Shown here piece by piece: positions 1 to 9,712 of a stretch of DNA of 64,000 bases (its first letter is position 1; each line of letters starts with the position of its first letter). The notes beneath the pieces are model-generated. The model saw only the letters and a list, made by a program, of their open reading frames with translations, did not search any database and had not been told where the DNA came from. The translations under genes and the position numbers were made by a program. Origin of the DNA: Aeromicrobium sp. Sec7.5 (GTDB lineage Bacteria > Actinomycetota > Actinomycetes > Propionibacteriales > Nocardioidaceae); the NCBI RefSeq assembly GCF_036867135.1, contig NZ_JBAJIJ010000001.1:2480001-2544000 (forward strand), read 5' to 3'.

Positions 1-3000
1 TCCATGGCACCTGCACACGGACCGGTTTGCCCTTCAGGACGGCCATCGCGCGACCCGGTGGGAACTCCCGCTTGGCGAAGCGGCCGAACGGGGTGCGCAT
101 CAAGGTCTCGCCCTCGATCGACTCCGGCTGGAGCAGCATGCCGCGCCGGGCGTTGCGGATCTCCGACAGCAGGGGGTACATCGACCCCCACGTGCCGGAC
201 TCGGACTCCCCCACGAGGAAGTGGTCGGTGCGCTTGACGGCCCGGATCAGCTCCACGAGAGGAGCGTCGGCCGGGGTCGAGAGGAAGTCGGCGATCGACT
301 CGACGAACACCGCGATGTGCCCCTCGTCCTCGGCGGCCACCCGCGCGGCCAGCTCCTTGGCCAGCGCCGCGATCTCGGCGACGTCGGTCACGGCGCGGGT
401 CCAGGGCGCGAGCCGTGGCACGGCCGAGCGCCGATGGCCCAGGTAGATCAGCTCCCCGTCGGGCTTCCACCGGTGCAGCGAGCGTGCGAGCGCCACGATC
501 GCGTTGGTGCGGCCACTCGCCGGCCCACCGCCGAGCAGGAACGTGCCGGCCGGCTCGATGCCGATCGGCTGCAGTGCCTCCTCACCGATGCCGAGCACGG
601 GGCGACCCCCCACGTCGGCGGGCAGGCTCGACTCCGGAACCTCGACCGGCATCGCGCCCACCGCGGGCGCCGGAGGCACCTGCTGCCGCTGCATCGCCCT
701 CGCGAGCTTGCCGATGGCCTGCGACTGGTCGGCGACGTTGCCCGACCCGCCCAGCACCGCGACCTGGGTCTCGACGCCGTCGATCACGGCTCGTCCGGGG
801 GGCGAGGCCGCCGAGAGGACGTCGGAGGGCATGCCCATCACGAGGTAGCCCGTCTCGTCGGCGAGGCGCAGGACGACGCGGCGCGGCACGCTTGAGGAGA
901 TCGAGCCGGGCACGCTCGCCGGACGGTCGGCCGTGAAGACCACGTGGATGCCGAGCTGGCGCCCCTCGGAGAGCAGCTGCTGCAGCACGGCGTACCACTG
1001 GGCGCGCGAGCCACCCGAGTCGTAGGCCTCGCGGAACGCGGGGAAGTTGTCGAGCAGCAGCAGGATGCGGGGCTCGTCGGGACGGTTCGTGGCCTGGCGG
1101 TACTCGGCGATGGAGCCGGCGTTGACCTCCGGGAAGTCCCGGGCCCGCTGCTCCGCGATGCCCCGGAGCGTGCGCAGCAGCCGCACGATGCGCTCGTCGT
1201 CGTCACCGGAGACGATCGAGCCGACGTGCGGGAGTGCCTCGAGCATGCGCAGTCCGCCCGCGGCGAAGTCCAAGCCATAGACGTGGACCGGCCCACCGCG
1301 CGGGGTGACGCCGGCGCCGGCCGCGAGCGAGCGCAGCAGGACGGACTTGCCGGAGCCGCCCGTGCCGTAGATCGCCATGTTGCCGTCGACGTCGGGCTTG
1401 AACGCCACGACGTGCTGGGCCTGGCGCTCCGGGAAGTCCGCGACGCCCATCAGCAGCTCGGTGTCGGTGCGGGGTCCGAGCAGGGCCAGGTCGTAGACCT
1501 CGCTGAGCTCGTCGAGCCAGGGTCGCCGCGGCTCGGGCAGCTCGGCCAGCAGCGAGGCCCGGCCGATCGTGTCGACGAGCCGGACCTGGTCGGTGGGCCC
1601 CGGATCGGCGATCTCGACCTCGACGTCGGACTCGCGGCGTCGCCACCGCTCCTCTGCGCCGAACCTGAGCGGGTGCAGGTGCACCGAGGCCGGCACGACC
1701 TCGTCGGTCGTGTGCCCGCCGGCGTAGGCCGACTGGAACGGGATCAGGCGCCCCGGGCCCATCTTGGCGACGGCCCGACCCGGGATCGACGGGTCGAAGT
1801 GCGCCGCCTCCTTGGAGTCGATGACGTCGGCGCTGTCGGACTCGTCGGCCATGCGCAGGGCGATGCGCAGGTTCGTGTTGGCGCGCAGGTTGTCCTTGAT
1901 GACGCCGGCCGGGCGCTGCGTGGCCATGATCAGGTGGATGCCCAGCGAACGGCCGCGCTGGGCGATGTCGACGACGCCGTCGACGAACTCGGGCACCTCG
2001 CTGACCAGGGCCGCGAACTCGTCGATCACGAGGATCAGCGCCGGCGGCGAGTCGGGGTCACCGCGCTTCTCGAGCTCGAGCAGGTCCTTGGCGCGCTTGC
2101 GCTGCAGCACGAGCTCACGGTGGTGCAGCTCGGCGCGCAGGCTCGTCAGCGCCCGGCGCACGAGGTGCGGGCTCAGGTCGGTCACGAGGCCGACGCAGTG
2201 CGGCAGCTTGACGCAGTCGGCGAACGCCGCGCCGCCCTTGTAGTCGACGAACAGGAACGTCACGCGGTCCGGGCTGTACTCGGCGGCCATGCCGAGAACC
2301 CAGGACTGCAGGAACTCGCTCTTGCCCGATCCGGTGGTGCCGCCGACGAGCGCGTGCGGGCCCTGGGCACGCAGGTCCAGGTGCATCGCGTCGGTGGCCC
2401 CCTGTCCGACCAGCGCACGGAGCGTGCCGCTGCGCGGCAGCGGCTTGGGTGGCTTGTCACGCTCGTGGACCGAGAAGTTCTGCCGCCAGCGGTCCAGGAC
2501 CGCCTCCCCCGACGAGCGCAGGTCGGTGCCCACCAAGGTGACCATCGAGACCTGTCGCGGCAGGTCGCTGGAGTCGTCGGTCACGGCCCCGTCGTCGGCG
2601 AGCGGCGCGAGCGCCATCGCGAAGCGCAGCGCGTGCTCGACGCTGACGCCCTCGACCCGCACGTCCTTGACGACCTGCCCGTGGCGCACGAAGTGCGCCT
2701 CGGCGGTGCCCAGACCGCCCGTGACGTCCAGGAACGTGCGGCACATCGCGGGGAGCCGGCCCCGGGTCGAGCCCACCCAGATGGGGAAGACCCCCACGCT
2801 GTGAGCGCGCTCGAACAGCTGCACGACGCGGGCGCGGTCGATGGGCGCGTCCTCGGTCACGAGCACCAGCACGATCGGCAGCGGGACGTCGTCGTCGTCA
2901 CTCTTGTCGTCGACCACGCCAACGGTCCCGCCGCGCGCGGTGGACTCCAGGTCGTGCGAGAGCGGTCCGAGACGCTCGGCCGCCATGCTGGCCCGGCGTC

Positions 3001-4480
3001 CCAGGCGCTCGTCGACGAGCTGCTCGAGCGAGGACACCAGACCCGTCGCGGTCGTCTGCGTGTCGACCAGGTGGGAGCCGGAGAGCGGCGACTGCGGTGA
3101 GCTCGTGTGCGGGAGCCACCGCATCCAGTCGATCGCCGGGGTCTCGTCGGGGCTCGCGATCGCGGTCAGGACGACCTCGGCCGGCGAGTGGAGCCCCGCG
3201 ACCTGCAGGAGCGTGCCGCGCACGGCGTCGGCCGCCTGCTGCATCGGGCCGACGATGCCGAGCGCACCCGCGGCGAACAGGGACTCGACCACCGGGACGT
3301 CGGGGACCTCGCGATAGCGCTCCTCGACCTCCTCGAGGAGGCGGGCGTACTTCGGCATGCCCTCGTCCATGTCGTGGGCCTCGGCGACGGTGTGCCGCGA
3401 GGGCAGGGTGGCTGTGCCCAGGCGCACGTTGAGCGCGGTCCAGTGCTCGGGACGGCGGGTCCAGAGCAGGTCGCTGCGCTCGATGCCCGCTTGGTAGACC
3501 AGCGCCACGGCGGGCACCTCGGCCTGGCGCACGCGGTGCTCCTCGGGCATCGACTCACGGAGACGCTGTTCGAGGACGCGCAGCTGCTCGGTGAACTTCT
3601 CGGAGTCCATCGCGAGCTGGCGGTTGTTGCGGAGCTTCCGGTTGACGAAGTTGCTCGTCATCATGAGCGGCGCCATGGCCACGAACAGCAGCGACATGGG
3701 GTTGCCGGTGATCGTGAACATCGCGGTGCCCATGACGATCGGGGCGACCATCATCAGGAACGGGAACGGGGCCGGGGTCGGCTCGACCGGCACGGCAGGG
3801 CGCGGGTGCTGGAACTCGGGGTAGCGCTCCTCGACGCGCGGCGACCGGTTGAACGGGATCGCGCCACCGCGGATGTCGGGGCTGGCCATGACCGGCTGCT
3901 GCCCGGCCACCAGGGCGAACGACAGGCGCGTGTCGCCCAGCTGCACGGTCTGACCGGGAAGCATCGCCACGCGGGACACCACCGAGCCGTCGATCACGAT
4001 GCCGTTGGCGGAGTTGAGGTCGACGACCTCGATCGTGGCACCGACCTCGACCCGGGCGTGGCGCTTGGACACGAACTGGTCGCCCAGCACGACGTCAGCG
4101 GTCGTGTCGCGGCCCAGCACGGTCGATCCCGGCGGGAGGTTGACCTGCCGGCCCGCGTCGGGGCCGGACTCGATGCGCATCGTGGCGGCGACGACCGTGG
4201 AGCGCGACCCGCTCACGGGCTCCACGACCGACACGACGCTGCCGGAGGCGACGGGCGCCTCGCCGAGGAGGCGCTCGACCGGCAGCACGACGGGACGACC
4301 GCCACCGGGGGGCGCCACCGCGAGGGTCACCTCCGACGCGGACCGGACGGCCTCGGTCGCGAGAGGATCCTGCTCGACGATCTCGCGCGCGACGTCGCCG
4401 ACCGCGGCGGTCGGCTCCGTGATCAGCACGACGTCGGTCGTGGGCCCCGAGGTGCGTTCGAGGGAGAGCTTGAGCTTCAT
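1..4480 (-). CDS. FHA-FtsK/SpoIIIE ATPase, EssC/EccC-like (type VII secretion motor), 3' end off window
   Basis: About 1493 codons are visible from ATG 4480; the stop lies beyond the left edge, probably by only a few codons because the reading ends in a typical C-terminal VQVPW. Order: a beta-rich N-terminal domain (about 1-95), an FHA domain (about 100-190; GRD, SKRHA, NSANG), two membrane segments (about 240-280), then three tandem FtsK-type ATPase modules. D1 has a full Walker A GTTGSGKS (about 714) and Walker B VIDEF. D2 has GTGGSGKS (about 1039) with LLLDNF. D3 has a weakened loop, GGGPASGRT (about 1316). FHA-TM-TM-three ATPases is the layout of Firmicute EssC rather than mycobacterial EccC, which lacks FHA. 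Its start overlaps the stop of the RDD-FHA gene by 4 nt (ATGA). The inferred role is the motor of a type VII-like export or envelope complex. No WXG100 partner is in the window. Confidence 0.85.
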   Translation of the reverse strand, partial: MKLKLSLERTSGPTTDVVLITEPTAAVGDVAREIVEQDPLATEAVRSASEVTLAVAPPGGGRPVVLPVERLLGEAPVASGSVVSVVEPVSGSRSTVVAATMRIESGPDAGRQVNLPPGSTVLGRDTTADVVLGDQFVSKRHARVEVGATIEVVDLNSANGIVIDGSVVSRVAMLPGQTVQLGDTRLSFALVAGQQPVMASPDIRGGAIPFNRSPRVEERYPEFQHPRPAVPVEPTPAPFPFLMMVAPIVMGTAMFTITGNPMSLLFVAMAPLMMTSNFVNRKLRNNRQLAMDSEKFTEQLRVLEQRLRESMPEEHRVRQAEVPAVALVYQAGIERSDLLWTRRPEHWTALNVRLGTATLPSRHTVAEAHDMDEGMPKYARLLEEVEERYREVPDVPVVESLFAAGALGIVGPMQQAADAVRGTLLQVAGLHSPAEVVLTAIASPDETPAIDWMRWLPHTSSPQSPLSGSHLVDTQTTATGLVSSLEQLVDERLGRRASMAAERLGPLSHDLESTARGGTVGVVDDKSDDDDVPLPIVLVLVTEDAPIDRARVVQLFERAHSVGVFPIWVGSTRGRLPAMCRTFLDVTGGLGTAEAHFVRHGQVVKDVRVEGVSVEHALRFAMALAPLADDGAVTDDSSDLPRQVSMVTLVGTDLRSSGEAVLDRWRQNFSVHERDKPPKPLPRSGTLRALVGQGATDAMHLDLRAQGPHALVGGTTGSGKSEFLQSWVLGMAAEYSPDRVTFLFVDYKGGAAFADCVKLPHCVGLVTDLSPHLVRRALTSLRAELHHRELVLQRKRAKDLLELEKRGDPDSPPALILVIDEFAALVSEVPEFVDGVVDIAQRGRSLGIHLIMATQRPAGVIKDNLRANTNLRIALRMADESDSADVIDSKEAAHFDPSIPGRAVAKMGPGRLIPFQSAYAGGHTTDEVVPASVHLHPLRFGAEERWRRRESDVEVEIADPGPTDQVRLVDTIGRASLLAELPEPRRPWLDELSEVYDLALLGPRTDTELLMGVADFPERQAQHVVAFKPDVDGNMAIYGTGGSGKSVLLRSLAAGAGVTPRGGPVHVYGLDFAAGGLRMLEALPHVGSIVSGDDDERIVRLLRTLRGIAEQRARDFPEVNAGSIAEYRQATNRPDEPRILLLLDNFPAFREAYDSGGSRAQWYAVLQQLLSEGRQLGIHVVFTADRPASVPGSISSSVPRRVVLRLADETGYLVMGMPSDVLSAASPPGRAVIDGVETQVAVLGGSGNVADQSQAIGKLARAMQRQQVPPAPAVGAMPVEVPESSLPADVGGRPVLGIGEEALQPIGIEPAGTFLLGGGPASGRTNAIVALARSLHRWKPDGELIYLGHRRSAVPRLAPWTRAVTDVAEIAALAKELAARVAAEDEGHIAVFVESIADFLSTPADAPLVELIRAVKRTDHFLVGESESGTWGSMYPLLSEIRNARRGMLLQPESIEGETLMRTPFGRFAKREFPPGRAMAVLKGKPVRVQVPW

Positions 4481-6009
4481 CCTCCGTGCTCCGCGACGAA
4501 CGCGCGGTCGCCGAACCACACGGTGTCGCCGGGCTGGATCTCGAGCGGCTGGCCGGGCTGGACCGCGGACTCGACGCCGTGGCTCAGCACGTGCGTGCCG
4601 TTCGTGGAGTGCAGGTCGTCGACGCGCAGGGCCCCTGCTGCGACCGTGAGCACGGCGTGGGTCTTGGAGACGCTGCGCTCGGGATCGGGGATCGCGGCCG
4701 GCAGCGCTCCGGTGTGCTCGCCGGTCTCCGGGTCGCGACCCACGACGACGGTCGAGCGCACCGCGATGCGCCGGCCGTCCTCGCCGACCAGGACCCACGT
4801 CGGGCGTGCACCTCGACGCTGGCCGACCCGGGTCGCCCCGTCGACGGCGTCCGGCTCGGGCCGGACCTCGGGCGGCTCCTCCTCCACCGCGGGGGTGGCG
4901 CGGCGACGACCCTCGACCGGTGCGGGGGCGGGCTGCGGCTGGGGCTGGGGCTCGGGCGTCGGCTCTGGCTGGGGCTCGGGCGCCGAACGCGATTCCTCCG
5001 TCGGCGAGGCGTCGCCCGCCGGACCGAAGCCCGGCACCGAGGTGATGAGACGGCCACCCGAACCGGACGGCGGCGGTGTGGCCGGCGCGGCCGGGCCGAT
5101 GGGGGGCGGGGTGCGCTCATCCGCGGCAGGACCGGCCGGCGCGGCTGCTGGGGGCGCGGGTGGTGCGACGGGTTCCGGGGTCGGCTCCGGTTCCGGGGCC
5201 GGCGCCGCAGCCGGTTCCACCAGGTCACGGGTGTCGGCGTCGGGCGCGACCGGCGGCGGGGGCAGGGGCAGCGGCGGCAGGCTCGCGGCCGGCTCGGGCG
5301 ATCGCGGGGCCGGTGCGGCCGGCGCGGTGGTCGGGGGGCCCGGCAGGCCGGGAGCAGCGGGCGCCGCGGGAGTGCTCGGGGCCGGGAAGCTCGGGGCTGG
5401 CAGGCTCGGGGCCGCCGGGGCCGGACCGGTCCCGAGCCCGACCGGGGGCGCGGAGCTGTCGAGCATGACGGGCGGACCGCTGATCGGGATGGGCGCCTCC
5501 CGCGCGCGGCGGTCGGCGTCCTCGACGAGCGACTCGGGCGTGGCCTTGACGACGACAGCCCCCACGGCACTGTCGTGCCGGGCCTGGCGACGCGGGTGCT
5601 TGGTGCTGAGGAACATCGCGACGAGCACCAGCAGGGGGACCGACGCGATCAGCTGGAGCACGATCGTGCGCAGCAGCGCCTTGCCGAACCCGAGGGGCGT
5701 GCCGCCCTCGCCGCGCACGACCGAGACACCGAGGGCGAAGCCGCCGATCGTGCGTCCGCGGCGAGCGAGGTTGACCCACTGGACAATCAGGAGGACGAGC
5801 GTCAGGAGCGTCGGGATGCCCGCGAAGAACAGCTGCCGTCCGCCCGGGGACCCGTCCTCGAACGCGACGACGTACAGCGCCGCGGCCGGGGCCACGAACG
5901 CCAGGAGCAGCATCCGGTCGATCACGAACGCCCCGAAGCGGGCGCCGAGCGACGCGAACGGGCCGGTCACGGTGCCGACGCGGCTCGCCGGACTCGACGA
6001 CTCGGTCAT
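4477..6009 (-). CDS. RDD membrane domain protein with Pro-rich linker and C-terminal FHA domain
   Basis: 510 residues from ATG 6009, preceded by a good GGGGA ribosome site. The N-terminal part (about 15-150) is an RDD domain with hydrophobic segments and the typical RFGAFVIDR opening. A long Pro/Ala-rich low-complexity linker runs from about 170 to 375. The C-terminal FHA domain (about 400-500) keeps the phosphothreonine-binding signature: GRD, SKTHA and STNGT. Both ends overlap neighbours by 4 nt, so translation is probably coupled to the transglutaminase-like and FtsK-like genes. It probably tethers a phosphopeptide-recognising module to the membrane next to the ATPase. A start further upstream at 6075 is possible in frame but has no ribosome site and lies inside the preceding gene. 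Confidence 0.8.
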   Translation of the reverse strand: MTESSSPASRVGTVTGPFASLGARFGAFVIDRMLLLAFVAPAAALYVVAFEDGSPGGRQLFFAGIPTLLTLVLLIVQWVNLARRGRTIGGFALGVSVVRGEGGTPLGFGKALLRTIVLQLIASVPLLVLVAMFLSTKHPRRQARHDSAVGAVVVKATPESLVEDADRRAREAPIPISGPPVMLDSSAPPVGLGTGPAPAAPSLPAPSFPAPSTPAAPAAPGLPGPPTTAPAAPAPRSPEPAASLPPLPLPPPPVAPDADTRDLVEPAAAPAPEPEPTPEPVAPPAPPAAAPAGPAADERTPPPIGPAAPATPPPSGSGGRLITSVPGFGPAGDASPTEESRSAPEPQPEPTPEPQPQPQPAPAPVEGRRRATPAVEEEPPEVRPEPDAVDGATRVGQRRGARPTWVLVGEDGRRIAVRSTVVVGRDPETGEHTGALPAAIPDPERSVSKTHAVLTVAAGALRVDDLHSTNGTHVLSHGVESAVQPGQPLEIQPGDTVWFGDRAFVAEHGG

Positions 6010-8438
6010 GAGGTCCCCTTCCGTCTTCTCTGGTGCTGGCGACGCCGCAGCGCCGCAGCCCGGTCCGCACCCCATCGCGCAGGGCCGGACCGTCGTGCGA
6101 ATGTTGCCAGACCTGCGGCCCGCGAGCGTGCGCGGCGGCCGAGGTCACGCCACGGGATGCTGGCGGGCGACAGGGCCGCGACCCAACGACGCCACCACGG
6201 CACGGAGGTGCGCATCCGTGCGAGGGCCGTGCGGACGTCGGCCCAGTACGAGTCGACCTCCTCCGGCGTGGGCTGGCCGGGGGCGAAGACGTGGCGGTCC
6301 GCGACCGACGCGAGCAGCGGGGTCTGTGCTTGCGGGAAGCGCCCGTCGAGCACGAGGCCGTTCTGGTAGCGCGTGTTGCTGACCGGCAGGCGCACGCCGA
6401 GGTCACGGGCGCGGTCGGTGACCTCGCGCCACCCACCGCTGAGCTGCACGACGGGGTCGCCGGCGCGACGGCGACGGTTGCGGCGCAGCCGCTTGGCCAG
6501 CAGCAGGCCCCAGATCGGCGACAGCAGCAGCAGGAGCTTCAGCAGGTCGAACAGGTAGCCGAGGATCGTCAGGATCAGGCCCCAGAGGTCGAAGCTCGTG
6601 TCCTGGCCGGCACCCTGCGGCGGCGCCTGCTCGGCGTCGCCGGGCTCCTGGGGCACCTCCGGCGGCTGGGGCAGGTAGGGCTGCGGCACCGGGTCCGGCT
6701 CCTCCTGCTCCTCCTTGAGGATCTGGTCGTCGGGCGGGGTCGGCTGCAGCGGCACCCAGCCGAGGCCGTCGAGCGCGACCTCGACCCAGGCGTGCATGTC
6801 GTCGCCGTTCACGAGCCCGCTGGCCGGGACCTCGGCCCCGATGACGACCCGCGCGGGCACGTTCAGGTTCTGGAGGGCGATGCCGAGGGCCGAGGCGTAC
6901 TGCTCGTCGTTGCCGACCATCTGGCGCGGGCGCTCGACGAGGTCGGTGACTCGCTTGACGCCGTGGCCCGCGGCCGACGGGTAGCCGCTGGGCTTGCCGT
7001 CGCTGTAGAAGCCGTCGTCCTTGAACCGCTGGGCCAGCAGCTGCGCGGTGGCGCCGTCGCCACCAGGCGTCGCCGCGTCACCGATCCAGCTCTCGACCAG
7101 CTTGGTGAGGTTCTCCGGCACCCCGACGGGCGCCTCCAGGTCGACGCCCTGCTGGCGGGCGGCGTCGGCGATCTCCTCGTCGGACGCCTCGTCAGGAAGC
7201 ACGGTCTCGAACTCGTAGGAGACCCCGGGGGCCACTCCCCCGACCTGCGCGACCGTGCCGGTGGGCACGGTGTGCAGCACGTTCGCGCCCCGCTCGGGGT
7301 CGACGTCGCCCTCGTTGTCGCGCACCGTGACGGTCTGGCTGTCACCGACCGACGGCACCCAGACCCCGGTGTACTGGTCGATCGTGACCGTGACCTCGGT
7401 GGTGTCGCCCGTCGAGGCCCCGTCACGGAACCGCACGAACGTGCCGGACGCGTCGCCCGATCCGGCACCACCGGTGACGTTCCAGACGATCCCGTCGAAG
7501 TAGTCCATCGTGGCGACGCGCACGAGCGTGCCACCGTCGAGGCCCTCGACCTGGAACATCGGCGTGTTCTTGAGGTTGAGCTGGTCGGTGTACGCCCGGA
7601 ACTTCGAGAGCGGGCTCGGGTAGTCACGGGGGTCGAACGGCGGGTCGACGTGGTCACGCAGCACCTCGCGCTGCGGATCGGCCGCGAGGCTCGTCGCCCC
7701 CACCGCGGCACCGCCGACCAGCGCGAGCGTGAGCGCTCCGAGCAGCGCCCGGCGCGTCCAGGCGGCCCGCGAGCCCGTCATCGACCGCCAGCGCACCCAC
7801 AGCAGCAGGAGCACCGCGAGCACGACGCCGCGGAGGGTCGTGTCGGTGGCGAGGGACGTGCCGAAGGCCGACGACACGGCCAGCACGACCAGGACGACGA
7901 GGGCCGCCGCACCGGGCCAACGGCTGCGCCAGACGAGGATGCCGGCGAGCACCCCGCCCAGGAGGCCGATGACCCACGGCACGACCAGGACGTTGCCGCT
8001 GGTGCCGAGGGGGGCGATCAGCGTCAGCGAGTCGCGCCAGGCGTCGACGACGCCGGTCAGGAGCGTGCGGATCGCGTCCGGGCTCGGTGCGACACCACCG
8101 GCGGCGAGCTCCGGCGTGGCCAGCGCCGGCCCGATGACGAGGTAGACCAGCACGAGGGCGCCCGCCGTGGGCCACGGACCGAGCCGGGCCACCCGTGCGA
8201 GCAGTGCCACGAGCAGCCCGAGCAGGAGACCGCCGCCGACGGCGAGCGCCCAGCGGTAACCGCCGTACGCGTCGGCGAGCGGGCTGGCCGCCACGAGGCC
8301 CAGGCCCAGCAGCGCCACGAGGTCGAGGACCACGAGTGGGGCGGTCAGGCGTCGGTCGCGGAGCTCGGACGTCTGCAGCGTGCGCGCCCTGCTCACCCGG
8401 TCCGCGGTGCTCGTGCTCGTGCTCGATGCGCTCGTCAT
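6006..8438 (-). CDS. Transglutaminase-fold membrane protein (TgpA-like) with degenerate catalytic triad
   Basis: 810 residues, ATG 8438 overlapping the DUF58 stop (ATGA). About six to seven N-terminal membrane helices (30-255) are followed by an outside domain that contains the transglutaminase core, one further helix near 625-650 and a cytoplasmic tail; this matches TgpA/DUF3488 proteins. The core's usual catalytic Cys is Asp511 (motif GNDEQYA where family members have GYCEQFA). His549 (HAWVEV) is kept, and the usual catalytic Asp is Gln565 (LQPTP for FDPTP). Spacing between the three sites is normal, so this is substitution rather than misalignment. The domain is therefore predicted to be non-catalytic, perhaps binding peptide or a partner. 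MoxR-DUF58-transglutaminase is a recurrent bacterial trio. Confidence 0.85.
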   Translation of the reverse strand: MTSASSTSTSTADRVSRARTLQTSELRDRRLTAPLVVLDLVALLGLGLVAASPLADAYGGYRWALAVGGGLLLGLLVALLARVARLGPWPTAGALVLVYLVIGPALATPELAAGGVAPSPDAIRTLLTGVVDAWRDSLTLIAPLGTSGNVLVVPWVIGLLGGVLAGILVWRSRWPGAAALVVLVVLAVSSAFGTSLATDTTLRGVVLAVLLLLWVRWRSMTGSRAAWTRRALLGALTLALVGGAAVGATSLAADPQREVLRDHVDPPFDPRDYPSPLSKFRAYTDQLNLKNTPMFQVEGLDGGTLVRVATMDYFDGIVWNVTGGAGSGDASGTFVRFRDGASTGDTTEVTVTIDQYTGVWVPSVGDSQTVTVRDNEGDVDPERGANVLHTVPTGTVAQVGGVAPGVSYEFETVLPDEASDEEIADAARQQGVDLEAPVGVPENLTKLVESWIGDAATPGGDGATAQLLAQRFKDDGFYSDGKPSGYPSAAGHGVKRVTDLVERPRQMVGNDEQYASALGIALQNLNVPARVVIGAEVPASGLVNGDDMHAWVEVALDGLGWVPLQPTPPDDQILKEEQEEPDPVPQPYLPQPPEVPQEPGDAEQAPPQGAGQDTSFDLWGLILTILGYLFDLLKLLLLLSPIWGLLLAKRLRRNRRRRAGDPVVQLSGGWREVTDRARDLGVRLPVSNTRYQNGLVLDGRFPQAQTPLLASVADRHVFAPGQPTPEEVDSYWADVRTALARMRTSVPWWRRWVAALSPASIPWRDLGRRARSRAAGLATFARRSGPARWGADRAAALRRRQHQRRRKGTS

Positions 8439-9712
8439 GTCGCGAGCCTCCGCATCGTCGTGGGGAGGTCGTCGAGGTTGCCCAGGACCGCGACGTCGAC
8501 GTCGCCCATGGGGTGGATCTGGGACTGCGCGCCGGGCCGGGCCTGCACCACGATCGTGCGGACGTCGATCGGCAGGAACCGGCGGGCCCGACGGATCTCG
8601 GTGGGGTCGACGAGCGCGCCGCACACCAGCACGGCGACGCTGGCGCCCGAGACCTCGCGCACGAGCCGGCGGACGAGCTCGGAGAGACGCGGCGAGGTGG
8701 GCTCGTAGTCGACGCCCGAGAGCTGGTCGAGCCACTGCTGCACGGTGGGGGTGCGGAGGCGACGGGTCGAGGTGGACCCGCTGAGGGTCTGGCCTTCGCC
8801 CAGGCACTGCACGCCGAGCGAGCCGGCCACGGACACCGCCACCTCGAACTCGTCGTCGGAGGCGTAGTCGTCGAGCCGGGTGCTGAGCGCCACGAGCAGG
8901 TGCGAGCGACGCGTCTCCTCGAACTGGCGCACCATGAGCGTGCCGGTGCGGGCGCTCGACTTCCAGTGGATGTAGCGGCGGTCGTCGCCGGGCACGTACG
9001 GGCGCAGCGCGTGGAACGCGACGTCGCTGTCGGACAGCTTGCGCACGGTCTGGCCCTCGAGGTCGCGGATCAGGCCCGTTGCCGAGCTCTCGAGCCGGAC
9101 GGTGCGCGGGTGCACGTAGAGGTCGTGCTCCCGGGTCAGGGGCTGCTCGCGCCGGAACAGGGCGAAGGGGTCGGACCGCACCGACAGCACGGGCCCGACG
9201 GGGATGATCGCGCGGCGGTGGGTCGGGATCGCGAACAGCTCCTCGCGCTCGTCACCGATCCGCATCGAGGGGATGTGGAAGGCCGCGCTGGCACGGCCGA
9301 CGGGCAGCTCGACTGTGACGGGCAGGCTGCGCCGGCGCGAGCCGTTGGTCACGAAGATCGCGCCGTTGGCGCGTTCGCCCACGACGACCCGGTCGCGGCC
9401 GAGGTCGAAGCGGGCCGACAGCTGGTGGCGGCCCAGCACGAACAGCGCACACACCGCGAGCAGGACGAGGCCGAGCCAGAAGCCCAGGACGAGCTCGCGC
9501 CACCCCAGCCGCCAGCCGACGACCCCGGCCACGAGGGCCACGACCGCGACCGCCACCGCAGCGGCGCTCGTGACGTCGGTGACCGGCTGCAGCCAGCGCC
9601 GCGGGGTCGCCGTGAGCCGGGCCGCCCGGTCGCGGGTGCCCAGCGCGAGGTGACGGACGCGCCGGCGCGCGCCCGTGACCCTCCGCTCGACCCCCACCCC
9701 CCGCTCGCTCAT
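8435..9712 (-). CDS. DUF58 domain protein (MoxR-associated, VWA-like fold)
   Basis: 425 residues, ATG 9712 overlapping the moxR stop (ATGA). A basic N-terminus is followed by two adjacent hydrophobic segments (about 45-100), a beta-rich middle region and the DUF58 signature DDRRYIHWKSSART with downstream VRQFEE. DUF58 proteins are usually encoded beside MoxR AAA+ ATPases and are thought to be their partners or substrates in assembling envelope or metal-dependent complexes. Here the gene sits between moxR and the transglutaminase-like gene with 4-nt overlaps on both sides. The molecular function is unknown. Confidence 0.85.
   Translation of the reverse strand: MSERGVGVERRVTGARRRVRHLALGTRDRAARLTATPRRWLQPVTDVTSAAAVAVAVVALVAGVVGWRLGWRELVLGFWLGLVLLAVCALFVLGRHQLSARFDLGRDRVVVGERANGAIFVTNGSRRRSLPVTVELPVGRASAAFHIPSMRIGDEREELFAIPTHRRAIIPVGPVLSVRSDPFALFRREQPLTREHDLYVHPRTVRLESSATGLIRDLEGQTVRKLSDSDVAFHALRPYVPGDDRRYIHWKSSARTGTLMVRQFEETRRSHLLVALSTRLDDYASDDEFEVAVSVAGSLGVQCLGEGQTLSGSTSTRRLRTPTVQQWLDQLSGVDYEPTSPRLSELVRRLVREVSGASVAVLVCGALVDPTEIRRARRFLPIDVRTIVVQARPGAQSQIHPMGDVDVAVLGNLDDLPTTMRRLAT

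Noticed and set aside
1..4480. Complete type VII secretion locus
   Set aside because: Only the motor-like ATPase is visible; no WXG100, EccB, EccD or mycosin gene occurs in the window, so a full system cannot be claimed.
944..6382. Long plus-strand open frames opposite the FtsK-like and RDD-FHA genes
   Set aside because: Low-complexity Arg/Gly/His-rich translations without motifs; the minus strand carries full ATPase and FHA signatures.
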